From Kuschelorhynchus macadamiae (lineage: Eukaryota > Arthropoda > Insecta > Coleoptera > Curculionidae): a DNA stretch of 64,000 bases. The notes below the pieces were generated by a model. That model was given only the letters and a program-made list of their open reading frames with translations, was not told where the DNA came from and ran no database searches. The DNA lies in NCBI GenBank assembly GCA_030620095.1, contig JAUTXW010000056.1:1489501-1553500 (forward strand), written 5' to 3'. The translations under genes and the position numbers were made by a program. The stretch's first letter is position 1. Each line of letters starts with the position of its first letter. Shown piece by piece: positions 48,702 through 61,639 of the stretch.

Positions 48702-48878
48702 TCACGTATTGCCCAGATATTCCATTTCATCATATCCTCTTTAATCTGCAATAAGTCATAAATTAGTGTCAGTTTTTTCCTGTATTGCAGCGATAAACCG
48801 TCAATATTGATTGTGCTCTCGCCTTCGCTTTTTGCATTACGCTTTGGGAATAGTGTAAATTGGACTCCACCTATGATG
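48702..48878 (-). CDS. Unrecognised exon-like reading frame
   Basis: On the minus strand an acceptor-like TTTTTCCATCATAG precedes GTGGAGTCCAATTTACACTA, and the open frame continues to a donor-like AATAC-GTGAGTC near 48702. The peptide includes GVQFTLFPKRNAKSEGES, LSLQYRKKLTLIYDLLQI and DMMKWNIWAIR. Both splice-like sites and higher coding-like composition than the surroundings suggest a single exon. I do not recognise a family and no partner exon is evident nearby. Confidence 0.3.
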
Positions 48879-48899
48879 GAAAAAGTGCGTTTCAATTAT

Positions 48900-49735
48900 T
48901 GTCTGAAAACGTTTTTACGTAAATGATAAATGTATATATTATATTATATTATTTTTTATACGTTAAAATATAAACTACTGGTCAATTTATTTAGACGTTA
49001 ATCAGATCGGATCTATTAAAAAACACTAATTTTGCACATATTTTATTTTAAGTTAGTTTACAATGAAACTTCAGCAGTTCATTAGAATAATGTATCTATT
49101 TACTAGCCACTCAATGCTAAATACAGTATTGTTCATTGGACTTAAACCTAACTTAAAACTAACTTTTTACCATTTAAATACTAAATTAAACAATGCGTTA
49201 CCTCAAGTCCTGGACAACACATTCCATACAAGCAAATATTTGATTATATTTGGAGTTGAATAATTTTATATTTTTTAATCGATTTAAGTGATTTTTTCAT
49301 CATATTTTAGCCAAATTATTCGAGTCCTACCTATTTTGAAGAACAGGTTCTCTTAAGGAATAATATAGCGGGAGATTTTTATATTATAAAATCAAAACTC
49401 CCTGCGTATTAATTCTGCAGAAATGAGGCATGGTCTTAGATTCAAACAGTAAAGCACTTTTATATTTAACCTTATGTTTTTGGTTGAATCTAATATCTAT
49501 TTTATTTAGAAGTTATATAGCCAGTTGCTCGCAACTTTTAATCACATAATAAATTTAATTGACGTTTAGAATCATTTTTGACTTTGACGCTCTTATCTGA
49601 TCTGTCATACTCTGAGCCGTCTGATTAGTTAATGCTTTGTGCAACCCGCCAATAGAGTTTTAAATAAAACGATAACCAATCTAAATATTTGTAAACTAAT
49701 TTTATTTTAAACAAGAAAAGTTACTGACATAACTT
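48900..49735. other. AT-rich DNA, no gene found
   Basis: The 66-codon frame at 49063-49263 has no recognisable features. Confidence 0.35.
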
Positions 49736-49739
49736 TATT

Positions 49740-50440
49740 ATCCTTCCCAAATGCACCGTAGTAGCGAGTGTTCCTCAGTTGGGCTTGAATTACAGCTTCT
49801 AAACAATGCGGCGTAATAATAGTTCCTCGGATGTTTTTGGGATGTATTCATAACACCAGATACGTCAATGTGTTCAATGTGTCCCATATGTGCTGTGCTC
49901 TATCAGGTTCAGGTCTCGGCTTGTTGTGTGGCCATTTGAATCGAAGGACTCCAACTTCTTTCCGTACAAATGTTAACAATGTGAGGCCGTATATTACCCT
50001 AATCAATCAATCAAACAAAATCTGGCTCTGAACTGTACATATGACACAACGTGGTCTTCTAAACATTCTCTGATATATTCTATATCTTATTGTTATTAAT
50101 CCTTTTTCTAAATATACTAAGTATGTAGAAACTTGCAAAACCTTCTTTCGCTTCCAAGGAGTATTTTTTCGGAAAAACAGGATTATGAATATCGCTCGCC
50201 AGATCTACTCCAGATATCGTACCCACGGTATGAACGTAAATTGAAGTGTGACCCATCAGAGAATAACGCTTTTACCCATCATTCTAAAATCCAATTAACA
50301 TGTTGCCTAGCGAAGCCTAATATTAGCCGATTGTGGCGGTAATACTCTCGGACCTGTAGCCGGTCAACAGCTACAGCTTGATAAACCATGCCCTATTAAT
50401 CGCCTGCAAACTAGTATGTAAGTATGTAACCCTTTTTTAA
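49740..50440 (-). pseudogene. Second Tc1-like transposase relic
   Basis: On the minus strand: NRLILGFARQHVNWILE then WVKALFSDGSHFNL (50335-50230), YDIWSRSGERYS, then GNIRPHIVNICTE (near 49995, in place of the usual DNARPH) and LNLIEH (near 49905, in place of LNPIEH). Stops and frameshifts throughout, and catalytic Asp of DNARPH replaced. Sequence differs clearly from the relic at 30.9-31.7 kb, so it is a separate family. Ends not identified. Confidence 0.75.
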
Positions 50441-50463
50441 GCGAGGTGCTACAAATGTTAATG

Positions 50464-50879
50464 TTATATATCGATTGCGTAAGCTCGTAACTCACATAAA
50501 ACTATTATTTCGTTCACTTGAACATCGCTTTCGACCAGAGCGAAGTTTTTTGTTGGAGCCGGTTTCGTAATACCATCTAGAAACATTACTGAGCCAACCA
50601 AATAAAACCTTAAAACTGCCTTGTTGCTAAAATCGAATGCTATGTTACTCTGCTCTTTAATTAATACACAAGGATTTTTAAATTTAGAACATAAAACAAT
50701 AATTTCTTTATCCTGATATATTATTGCTAGACCCATTTGCCTATCTGGTAGCCCGTTCGGGGGATCTTCGGAGATTGGCCCGTCAGATAGAACGCGACCG
50801 AAAGTGATTTTTTGGCCGAAGAATGAAGCCGAAGCCAAAGAAATTCTACCCTGTTTCTTTACAGTTACATACGTTATAT
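50464..50879 (-). CDS. Unrecognised reading frame, about 135 codons
   Basis: The minus strand is open from about 50879 to the TAA at 50466-50464. No ATG begins the open stretch, so it is either an exon or a 5'-truncated gene. The peptide has ISLASASFFGQKITFGRVLS, DGPISEDPPNGLPDRQMG, two EIIVLC repeats (about 65 residues apart) and ends ELRAYAIDI. GC content is higher than in the flanks, as in real coding DNA here. I do not recognise the family. The frame ends just upstream (in minus orientation) of the Tc1 relic at 50440. Confidence 0.4.
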
Positions 50880-51704
50880 GAATATATATTAATTATTCTG
50901 TAAATTGGCTTTTACCCGAAGCTTTTCTCGTGACGGAGTTTGTCATATATATAACACAGTTTATATATACGTATATAGTTATTTGGTAATAACTTTACAT
51001 ACATTATATAGATACTAATAATGTTCGGACATTAAAACATTTTAGTTTTGAAATTGTTTGTACTGTCAACATGTCTTTACAGAAGAAAATATTTGAACCT
51101 TAAAGAAAATGAGCCGAGAAATATGAACGTACTTTAAATTTGATGAACGGCTTGCTGAGTCCCGAAATACTCAACAAAAGAATAAGTTCGCGAAGACCGA
51201 GGTCGCTGCATTAGACCAAACTGTTCACTAAAGTACAATCTAGGATAATTCCAATATCCGGTACAATAATAAAAGAAAAGGCATCAATTTGTGGTGATAG
51301 ATTTGGTCCAAGTTTCGGATAACGGCAAATATGTTTGCACGACTCTGAAGATGATGTGCCATTGTCAGAACTATGCAAGGAGACGGTTTTTTTATCGACA
51401 TATGCAATATGCTGAAACTGACGAAAGTTCACTGACATAAGTATATACAAGTTTATTCGTGAGTTTCAAAAGGTACAAAAAGGATCTGACAGTGACAGTG
51501 ATGAGAATGAACAAATTAATACTACGGATATTATATATATTAAGGAGGTATATAAAAAGCTGAGAGATATCAAAAACTATTTTGTCTTATCTGTGTTTAG
51601 ACTAAAATAAAGAAGTTCTTCTAGTGTCTTTTGTAACTTAGTGCGAACGCAATAGAGGAATTGGTTTTACATCTACACTAACGTAAGTTAAAATTGTATC
51701 TACC

Positions 51705-52282
51705 TTGAAGGAACACTTCGAGGAAAAACTAGCCCAGCAGGTTGCGGATAGAGTAAAGGAAGAAATGTCCAGCTTTAGATCTATGGTAAAAACTCTAAAC
51801 AATCAAGTGGAAGTCCTCCAAGAGAAAAATAGAACTCTGGAAGCCATGTTGGATTCATGCGAGCAATCATCGCGCAGTTTAAACGTGCGCATATTTGGCG
51901 TCGCTCAGGCAGAGAACGAAAATATTTAAAAAAATTCCTTCGACCTTTTCAATAAAAGAATTAAGTGTAATATTAAAGATTCCGATATTAGAAAAACCTA
52001 TCGCATTTCCGCAAAAAATCCGGGCGATAAGCCACCGGCTATCCTAGTGCAGTTTGCAAACGTTGTTACTCGTGTCTCGGTACTTAAAAATCGGAAATTA
52101 TTAAGAACGACGGGCATTTCTGTGCAAGAGGACCTAACTAAGTTTTGTCTTTCTTTAATGAAGAGATCCGTTCAAAAATTCAGTGCTAGATCAGTGTGGT
52201 GCTCACAGGGAAATATTTATGTGAAAGATAAAAGTGATATAGTTCATCGTATAAGCGATCTAGATGTTTTAAATAAATTATA
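51705..52282 (+). pseudogene. LINE ORF1, coiled coil plus L1-type RNA-binding region
   Basis: The first 74 codons (51705-51929; KEHFEEKLAQQVADRVKEEM, then KTLNNQVEVLQEKNRTLEAM) form a coiled coil with LNVRIFGV at its end. After a TAA the frame resumes with the L1 ORF1-like RNA-binding part: IKDSDIRKTYRIS-type block, PAILVQFANVVTRVSVLKNR (near 52045) and a C-terminal block VQEDLTKFCLSLMKRS, ending at about 52280. The layout follows the transposase_22 family; interrupted once. Confidence 0.7.
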
Positions 52283-52639
52283 GGATTATTTTTACAAAGG
52301 GGATTTCACAACAAGGTATGATGTTTATGTCTCAATACCCTTCGTATTTAGGTATATATACAAAGTACTTTTTTTTTTTTTTGGTAAAACCATAAATGAT
52401 TTGCGAACATGTAGAATAATATAACTTATGTTATTTTGTTTACAAAACGTTCGTTCACTGTTTTTTTTTTGAGAAGTTAGTGTTAGGATGTTATGATTTA
52501 TATTTTTTTTTTCATTTGAGTACATGTTGTGGACATCTAATTCATAATTGCGTATTTTCCTCAAGACACTTATATTCTGCTTTGCTGGATAAAATAACGT
52601 ATTTTACTTAATATCATTATAATAGACTCATTTTACTAA

Positions 52640-55208
52640 TAATTGATGCCTATCCTGTTTATATCAAGGACGATCTCAAATATGACGTTACTCTGACCGA
52701 AAAGTTTGATTTTTTAGAAAGTATCTGGATAAAGATTTTTTTAAAAAAGTACGAAATTATTGGCACTATTTATAGACCTCCAAATTCTGAAATTGCCTCT
52801 TTTTAAATACATTCGAAGACACGTTAATTAATATTTCCTCCTCATATGAAAACATTTTTTGCATAGGAGATTTTAACACGTATAACTTAAATTATGAAAG
52901 CCCTTTGACAAGGCAGCTTTTGCAAACTGTTGAACCCTTTAATTTAGAATTATTTTAGAGCCGACTAGAATTACCAATAGAACTCAGTCTTTAATTGATC
53001 TTATTTTCACGAATTGCGATAAAGTTGTAAATAAAGGTGTTGTTGATTGCCAGTTTTCTGACCATTGCTCAGTTTTCTGTCAGATTAACTATTCTTGCGA
53101 CCCTAAACCACCTAATAAAATACTATATAGATCACTAAAAAATATTGATATAAATATGTTTCAAAGGGACCTGGAAGCAATAACATTTAATGAGATATAT
53201 AATATTGAAAATATTGACGAAAAGCTTTTTAAATAATAGTATATTGGCCTTATTTAATAAGCATGCACCTATTAGCACCTTACTGAACGCAATAAACCTC
53301 TCCAGCCATGGATCACAGAAAATATTAAACGCATGCAGAAATTAAGAGATAAAGCCATTCGTGATTTTAAATCTAGCAAATGGGATTATTATAAACAGTT
53401 AAGGAATTTAACAAATAACTCAATTATATTAGAGAAAAAAAGCTTATTATAGGCATACCTTTCAAAATAATTCCATAAAAGATAAGTGGAAAGAGCTTAA
53501 TAAACTGAGGCCAGTAAACACAAAGGAAATTCCGCAGGTTTTTAAAGATACAAATAAATTTAATTCATTTTTTATAAATTCAACCAAAACAAATATATCA
53601 GTAAATAACGATCTACTAAATTTTTACATAAATAACACTAAAAATAATCTGAATTCCTTGTTAACTTTTAATACTGTAACGGACAAAAGTAAAGTAAAGT
53701 AAAAGTAAAAGTAAAGCTGCGGGCACAGATTATATTAATATAACTTTAATCTCCCTGTGCTGCCCTCATATTATTGGTTTTATAACACACATTGTTAATG
53801 AATGTATTCTTCATGAATATTTTCCTGACATTTGGAAAAAAGCTATTGTCACACCCCTTCCCAAAGTTAGTTCTCCGAAGGATTTAACACAATTTCGTTC
53901 AATAAGCATACTTCCAACGTTTTCAAAAATTTTAGGAAGAGTGCTGGAAACTCAAATACGCATACATGTTAATCTAAATAATATTTTACCAACGGAACAA
54001 TCCGGATTTCGCCCTCAACATGGTTGCGCGACGGCAATGGCGGATGTTACTGACGATATCTTTTCCGCTCGAGACAATAACGAAATCACAGCAATAATTT
54101 TACTGGATTCTAGTAAAGCATTCGATTTTTTAAATCATAAAATATTAATTTCTATGTTACACTATATAGGGTTTTCGGTAAATGCGTCAAACATTATTAA
54201 ATCATTTCTCTCCAATAGATTGCAACGTGCAAAAATTGATCAAAATTATTCAGATTTTCTTAAACTTGATTCTGGGATTCCTCAAGGCAGCATTTTAGGA
54301 CCTCTTTTATTTAGTATCTATACATGCACTTTCCATACACATTTTAAATACTGTCAGTACCATCTGTACGCCGACGATACCCAGCTGTATTTATCTTTTA
54401 AACCTTCTGACTATAATCAAGCCATTATTAAAGTTAACTTCGATTTAGACCAATTGCTTAAAATATCCTCTAAACACATGCTAAATTTGAATCCGTCTCG
54501 GTTGTTCTCTTAGTCGGTTGTTCTCTTGGTAATAAAAATATTCTTAATGAAATAAAGCCAGATATGGCTATAAGCATAGAAAATCAAGGTTAAAATGTAG
54601 TTGAAAGCGCAAAAAGTTTAGGTCTTGTTTTAGAATCATCTTCGATTTAGTTCTCATATTTCTCACATTCTTAAAAAAACATACTGCTCTCTGAAATCAT
54701 TGTTTCCGCACAGACACTAGATCAATCGACTAAAGAGGAGCTCTGTGATTCATTAATATCACATTTTAATCATTGCGATCATATATATGGTCCATGTTTG
54801 GATAGTTATGACATACGAAGAGTTCAAAAAGTGCAGAACAGCTGTATTCGATTTATTTTTGGTATTAAGAGGAGAGACAGGGTAACCTACAAACTTAAAG
54901 AAATTTCTTGGCTAAATATGTATAACCGACGTAAGCTCCATGCCCTGTGCTTTTATTATAAATTACTTAAATTTAAATCACCTCTTTATCTGTATAACAG
55001 AATCACTTTTTGCACGGACGTACATCATTTGAATTTACGCAGGAATACCTTAACGATTCTGCGCCATAAAACTGAAATGTTTAAGAGATGCTTCTCCTAT
55101 AACATTGCTTTAAATATAAATTCGTTGCCTCCAGCTTTATTACAAATTTCTACGTCATTACAAAGTTTTAAAAGAAACATTACTACTCAGTTACTTAATT
55201 CTCAATAG
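52640..55208 (+). pseudogene. LINE ORF2: endonuclease and reverse transcriptase, broken
   Basis: Endonuclease traces are IIGTIYRPPNSEIASF (52760-52805), the GDFN-like piece near 52866, and the block before it. The reverse transcriptase is best kept at 53941-54513: EQSGFRPQHGCATAMADVTD, IILLDSSKAFDFLNHK (motif A, Ser in place of the usual Phe), LDSGIPQGSILGPLLFSIYT (motif B) and YHLYADDTQLYLSF (motif C). The C-terminal region (54798-55208) has IRRVQKVQNSCIRFIFGI and SWLNMYNRRKLHALC. Stops at about 53236, 54514 and 54592 and frameshifts between blocks. A run of AAAGT repeats (53684-53716) lies in the part before the reverse transcriptase. Confidence 0.85.
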
Positions 55209-55485
55209 CATTTAAATTACTCTCAGCCTTACTCTTCCTTCTTGTTCTTCTTTCCTTTTCTTTCTCCCTTCTTTCCTTTCGTGTCTTCATTTTTTAATAT
55301 TGTAGCATTTATTGTTGTATTTTTATTAACTAGCTACTTGCCAAAATGTCTTAATATTAGTTTGTTGCCGCATTGGTAGAACAGAATCTGGACTTCAGAA
55401 GTCTGAAATTCGTGCTTTTATTTGCCTTACCTTTGAGATTTTTAATTTTGTTTTTATATATGTATACATGTGGTAAATAATAAAC

Positions 55486-55486
<1 letters not shown>

Positions 55487-55520
<34 letters not shown>
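55487..55520. repeat. (ATT)n tail of the LINE
   Basis: About 11 ATT units directly after an AATAATAAA block. Confidence 0.9.
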
Positions 55521-55524
55521 CTAG

Positions 55525-57255
55525 AGACTCCATAAGAGAAAAATTCTCAGAAGTCGTATGTAAAGTGGAAACCCAAAATGTTAAAAATATATTTACAGGT
55601 ATAAGGCAAACAACAATTGACACAATTTAAAAAATAATATATTTAATACATCATTTAACAAAAAACTACAAATTTGTTTTATTTTATGCACTCCCCACAA
55701 CGGATCACAGTCGGCGACTGTCCATTCGAGAGAGAGTTCACTGTATATTTATTTTGTTAAGTTATGTCTGGACCTATTTGTCAATTTGTTTTTAATGATA
55801 AATAATAAACAAGAATATCGCCCAACTGACCATTGTTAAATGTTTTATCTTACCAAAGTTTCGCATTTGGTTCAAGGCTCGAATTTATAATTCTCTTATG
55901 TGGTAATATGTCACGGGACCAGTAAATGGGTTAAAATGATTATTTTTTAATATTATTTTAATATATCCCTTAATTTTGCAAATTAAATTGCACTTTGTCA
56001 TCCCATTGCCAGCGAAAAGAAAGTTTCCCCAAATTAGAAATTATTAAATAAACGATCGATTCTGTTACAGCACATACATGACACGATATCTGTAGTGTGG
56101 CAGGTCATGTGAGTCACCGACAGAAATTTCATTAGTCTAGCGGACTACCCTGATTTATGGCTAAGCACAAACTCTGGCGGATTTTAGTTGGTAGTAAAAA
56201 ATAAATTTTGATTTTGAAAAAAAAAGTGTTACAACAGAATATCCAAAAGTCTTCTTAATCTTAACGAAATAAAACAACATAAACAAATTTTTCTATATCG
56301 ATTAATAAGACGTTGAATGAAAACGCACATTTTATTAGTCACGAAAATTTAAAACTACAAATCAATATCAGCAACGAGTAGGGAAACAAACTTTCGCTTA
56401 GGGATACTTTACCGCAGTTCAGGTGCCAAGTAACCTACCATACCTAAACCTTTTTGGAGCGCAGTTCAGCAAGGGCTTAAACTATCCACATTAGCAGAAA
56501 TTTATCTGCATGCTGAGATCTTGCCGCAGTTGATGTGTGTGCAAAAGCTGATATAGAACTTTTAACCTAATAAATTTGAAATATGAGCTATATTAGCTAT
56601 AGCTAATTATATACGCACATAAACAGTTGAAAAATTTACTTTTTCTTAAATAATTGAAGGAGAGATTTTGAGAGCAGTTTCGGGTAATTTGGCTAGGAAG
56701 AATTGGTAAACAAATCAAGCCAGTTTTTGTGTTAATCTATTTTATTATCATAAGTACAAAAGCCATTTTTTTGTCGTTAATACGTAAACTATTGATGCAT
56801 AAGTTTATGCAAACTGGGTCTCGTCTTTGTGTGAGTTGTTTTCCTGACATGTCTGTATTCCGCGTCCACCATATCGCATTATTTGAAAGGCTGATCGACG
56901 TGTCTATCGTACCGTAAACTGACATGTTAATGACATTGCATTACCATAATCGATACCATCGTTTGTGTATGGTACGTTTTCAACTTTTCACGGTAAAATA
57001 ATACACTGGAATAAGCAAATTATAGGTCATAACCACGACATTGTTATTATCGGCGACTATTAAGTGGATAGATGAGTATCAGGGTCCAAATGTGGAATGA
57101 TAAGATGACAGCCAGCAAAATAAGTGTAGCTAACTTATAAAAATTTTCAGATTAATTTATTATTAACGATTTTTGAAAAGCTTGCAATTATTTTGTTATA
57201 ATATTAGTTATAGTTTAGTTAATTTTCTGGAAAATTCCTTAAAAATATACGTTAG
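55525..57255. other. AT-rich DNA, no gene found
   Basis: No coding or repeat signal that I can support; the paired 62-codon frames at 56729-56925 overlap on both strands and are chance. Confidence 0.4.
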
Positions 57256-57259
57256 TCTT

Positions 57260-58459
57260 TTCAAATATTTTTATTGGTCGCCATTTTGTTCTATCTTATC
57301 GGCTTTGTACTTGTAACATTTACAAACTTCTGCCTATGCCCCACTCTTGACTTGAGCTTAATTTACAATAAATTAAATAAGCCGTTTTTGTATCACTGAT
57401 TTCTTTAAATTTTATTTTGCCACGTTGAATTCCATGATTGAACCAACATTTTACTAGTTTATCCTTATACAACCGCTAAAAATATTTGGCCGCCATTTTG
57501 TTCCACCATCTTTAATTCGCACCACAATGTTTACAGTTTATCTCTATATCACACTTAAATATATAACTACACTTAATTCTTGAATTTTTAAATCAATTCT
57601 TTAAATCGTATTTTATGTTGATCCTTTAAATAATTTGTTATGCCGCCATTTTGTTTTGACACTTTGGATCTGTACAAAAATAATACCAGTTCATTCTTAT
57701 GTAACTCTTGATTTTTATGCAAAATTTGAGGTAAATTGGAAAATTATTAAAATTAGTTTTTAGTAATATTTTTTAACCACTGGGCTTCCATTTTTGGTCT
57801 TCATTTCTTTTAACCAAATTCGAAGTCAATCGGCAAGGTAGTTTTTTAGCTATGCCGCGACTTGACATACAGACCGACGGAATTAAAAAAAATATTTTTG
57901 GGACATTAAAATGTGAAAATCTGTAAAAACTTGGGAGGGTAATTTTTTCAGGATTGCAAACATTTTATTTGGTCGCCATCTTGAATTCGAATTTCAATTT
58001 TACTAGTTTGTCGTTATATCACACTTAGTTCTTTCACAAAATAAGTGGTTTTTCAGGCTGATTTTGAAAATATTTATATCAAGCCGCCATTTTGTTTCGC
58101 CATCTTAGATTCGTACCAAAATATTACCAGTATATTTTTACGTAATAATGGATGTTTATGGAAAATTTGAGGTAAATTGGGAAGTAGTTTTTTAGTAATA
58201 GTTTTTTAACATTTCACTACGCCTCCGTTTTGTTCCACCACCTGAGATTTTTACTTTGAAGTCCATTGGGTAAGTAGTTTTTTGGCTATTCCGCGAAAAG
58301 GCAGACAGACAGACAAATCGTCAGACAGACCGACAGACCCACGGAATTAAAAAAAATGTTTTCCAGCATTTATATAGGGACCCTGAAACGTAAAGATCTG
58401 AAAAAATCTCGGAGGGTGTTTTTTTCACGATCACAACACTTCCCTTTTACTAGGGAAGT
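57260..58459 (-). repeat. B repeat, dispersed inverted copy
   Basis: Reads as the reverse complement of the B repeat: GCCGCCATTTTG at about 57489, 57641 and 58083, (AGAC)n at 58305-58340, and the terminal hairpin ACTTCCCTTTTACTAGGGAA at 58438-58457. No T units follow, so B occurs without T. More diverged than the copies at 16-24 kb. Confidence 0.8.
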
Positions 58460-60123
58460 AAAGAGAACTGATTCTTCCAAATGCATATATTCATTTCATG
58501 TTTTTCGTCGAACGTGCGGAAAAGTACACTTTGCGTACGCCTTTTAATACGTATTCTTTTTGTCCTAATGCAGGTAAAGTATTCTCAAAGCGACCTATTT
58601 CAACTAGACTCCTTACGGAATATTTATGTCTACTAGTATGAACCAATTAATAGTAACAGTTATGTCAATATTCTTCCGTTTAATGCACATGTTTATAACA
58701 ATATAGGCGCAACGCAACTTATAGAAAGTGTCAATTTCACTTAGTTACCCTAATTTTGAATAGATGTTTAAGAATTTTTTTTGTAAGGATGTTTCCATAT
58801 ATCTCATACCCATACGTTAAAAAAACGAAATGTTGTTTGAGTTAAAAACGTATTCATAATCTTAACTTAATCCAAAAAGCAGTGCTTCTTAAAGACACTC
58901 CGCAAACTGCGTTTTGTTACGCCAGAGTTGTGCATTTTGTAGTTAGGCGACTACGTTTTAGGGCATATCAGTAAAAACTAGTTGAAGGTAAAGTAATTAA
59001 CGTATAACCCTAAAATATCGAATCAGGGACTGCAGTTTATATAAAAAAATGTTTTATTCAAGCAAAAATATGTTTAGAATAAGCCGCATTTTTTGACTTT
59101 GCTCGGTATTGTTGGTATAATCTTAGGACAAGCAAAATATCTTTATTTATGCAAAAAACCTGGATGCATCGTAAATTAGATAACTAATTCATAAAACAAT
59201 GCTCTCGTAGAATGAATTTATAAGCCAACAGGACACTCACAGCTTCATATTTCTAAGATGTTTTTTAAATGACAGTATTTGCCCAGGATCCCTGTTATAT
59301 ATAGCATGCTTCTTGACTAGCAAATTTTCAATCTTTAAAATTCTAAGCCAGTTTTTTCAGCATTCGTAAAAGAGTTGTATGATATATTTTTTGAAATGAT
59401 ATTCTAGTTACCGAGACCTTTCCACAATATTTTTTATGTTGTTTTATTGTGTATTTTTTCTATAAAACGAATATGTTTTTCTTCAATAACATTTCTAGAC
59501 GATGTGGTGAATGCGCTCCATATTCTTACAATGGAAACTCATCACGCCATCTAACGGAAATGGCAGAACAAGGTCTGCGAGTTAGCTAGTATTAGTTATA
59601 TCGCAGTTCTTTATCTTACTAGTGAGTGAAACAGTGTTCCCAATAATTTCGATTTAAAGACCAATAATTAAAAAACGTTTAAATATCTAACATCTTTTTA
59701 ATTTGAAATCCATTCAATTTACTTTAAGATATGTTTGAAGTCGGTAATATAAAACAAAAATTTTAAAAATTCGTCTAAACATTAATGTCTAGACAATTCA
59801 GTGGTCTAACGCTAGATTGTGTAATGGTTTTGTAGACCGCAAATTTATGGGAAGAAACAAAATTACCGGGTTAGCCTACACTTGGCCGTACCTTGTTATT
59901 TCCATGCTATTGGACTATATTTTGTTTCTCCATTATTATAAATATTGAGGGTCAAAAAGGTAGTAAATTACCGGTTATTTTCTACTGAAATATTAAAGCC
60001 CAACAAAGAGACATTAGAAATTTGTTACTAGTTGTAATTACTGGTATTACGAAAATTGGTTTAGATTAGGGGTTCTTATATTGTTGGACACTTTTTTTCG
60101 TGAGCTAGAATTGGCAACTTAAT

Positions 60124-60125
<2 letters not shown>
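58460..60125. other. AT-rich DNA, no gene found
   Basis: A GCGCCATCTAGCGG-like word occurs near 59548 (reverse strand), a common insect repeat word. Nothing else. Confidence 0.4.
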
Positions 60126-60126
<1 letters not shown>

Positions 60127-60180
<54 letters not shown>

Positions 60181-60251
60181 ATTTTTACTCCTTCACGGAT
60201 GGAAAAATACAATGTGTTTTCATTCCGGGTGTACATCCGTTCACTACTGTC

Positions 60252-60283
<32 letters not shown>
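60127..60283. repeat. Two (AT)n microsatellites
   Basis: AT runs at 60127-60176 and 60253-60283 flank a 76-bp non-repetitive spacer. Confidence 0.92.
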
Positions 60284-60285
<2 letters not shown>

Positions 60286-61634
60286 AGTTGGTTAGCAACA
60301 ACGAAATTTCTTCTATTACAAATAAAACAAAAACTGTAATATAGTACTGTTTTCTTAATGCGTCTTTACAATTACAACTTTTAGCACTTTTGTTATATAA
60401 GGATTAAGTTTTGTTTGCTTCTTTTTATTTTCTAGGGTTCTAGAATCAATTCCTATTATTTTTAACTTGGTTGGGTTCATGTTCTTGAAACCTTCGCCCT
60501 CTAATGTACCGACAATAAAATACTTACACGCCTATTTTTTTTTCTTTTGTAATGAGCAATGCTAACTATAAAATGGATTATGATCTCTGAAATGATTATC
60601 CTAATATTCTTCACTAAACATTTTGTACGAGTATTGAACCTCTAAGTAAACGAATAAGATAATAAGTATTTTATAATAAGTTCTGGACACCCTGTAAATT
60701 ATACTTGTATTTAATCATCTGTCTAATCTCATAACCCGGAAAGGCAATAAATAATTTTAACACAGCAAGCAACCCTGCCCGCCGACAACAGATACAAATA
60801 CAGACAATAAATCCTTATAGCTTAAACCTACATTGAAAAAATGCAAATTGGTACCCGATCGATCATTGTACCAGTCACTTTTGCAGTTAATAAGCCTTTT
60901 AAGATGTCAAGCCTATTAAGATTTATAGTAATTATAAATTATTATACTGTCACTAATCTGGAGATGTTTTAAATCCTAATGGCATTTCAAAGTACAGGCA
61001 GCAAATCAATATTAAGTGTGACATCTGTAGTGTACTTTGATACTAGTAGAAAATGATGATTGATGAATAAGAGAGGTAAATAAATGGCAGTCTAATGAAG
61101 TTGGTATTTTTATTTTCCCTAAGAACTATTTTTAGTGGCTTAAACATTTTTTTATAAATAAAATGTTTTAAAAAAATGTTTTTTTTTAAATTTATTGAAT
61201 TAAATAAAAAATTTAAAATTTTAAGTGAGTTAGTTTACATCTTATAGAATGTTTGGAGCAAAATATGAAAGTAAAGCTGTCAGCACGCTATAATGAAAGT
61301 ATATAAGTAGAAGCCGATTTTTGCCACAACCAATGAAAATTATACGCTACTCGAAAGCTTATGTTTTTCTTTGCTACGACTTAGTAGCAAATTAGTAACT
61401 TTCAACAAAGCTGGAGCGAGGTTTTGCGAGGCCGCGTGAAAATAATATTGCTGTGCCGCTTTTTAAAAATTAGAACCCGGCCCAGCCAAGAAAGTACAGC
61501 AACCAACTATCAACTGACGACCAAAACATAAAGGTCTGCCCTTTAGAATTGGGATATCGACAATCAACTATACTGGTCAACACTTATATTGTATCAACTA
61601 TTAATACCGTTAATTTCAAAACTTGATTTTTTCG
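60284..61634. other. AT-rich DNA, no gene found
   Basis: The part 60830-60920 has ATGCAAAT and CGATCGATCATTG and looks like it could be regulatory; nothing is certain. Confidence 0.35.
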
Positions 61635-61639
61635 GCATT

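Larger units (their letters stand above)
51690..55520 (+). mobile_element. LINE of the CR1/L2/Daphne-like group, broken
   Basis: A coiled-coil ORF1, an apurinic-type endonuclease, a reverse transcriptase and a typical LINE C-terminus follow each other on the plus strand. The element ends with AATAATAAACG and then ATT repeats (55487-55520), the kind of simple tail seen in this LINE group. There is no RNase H. Stops and frameshifts are scattered through ORF2. The 5' end is uncertain and may lie up to about 51480. This is a different lineage from the LINE at 8.3-13.3 kb. Confidence 0.85.

Noticed and set aside
51211..51450. 79-codon minus frame
   Set aside because: No recognisable domain, no splice support; may be chance.
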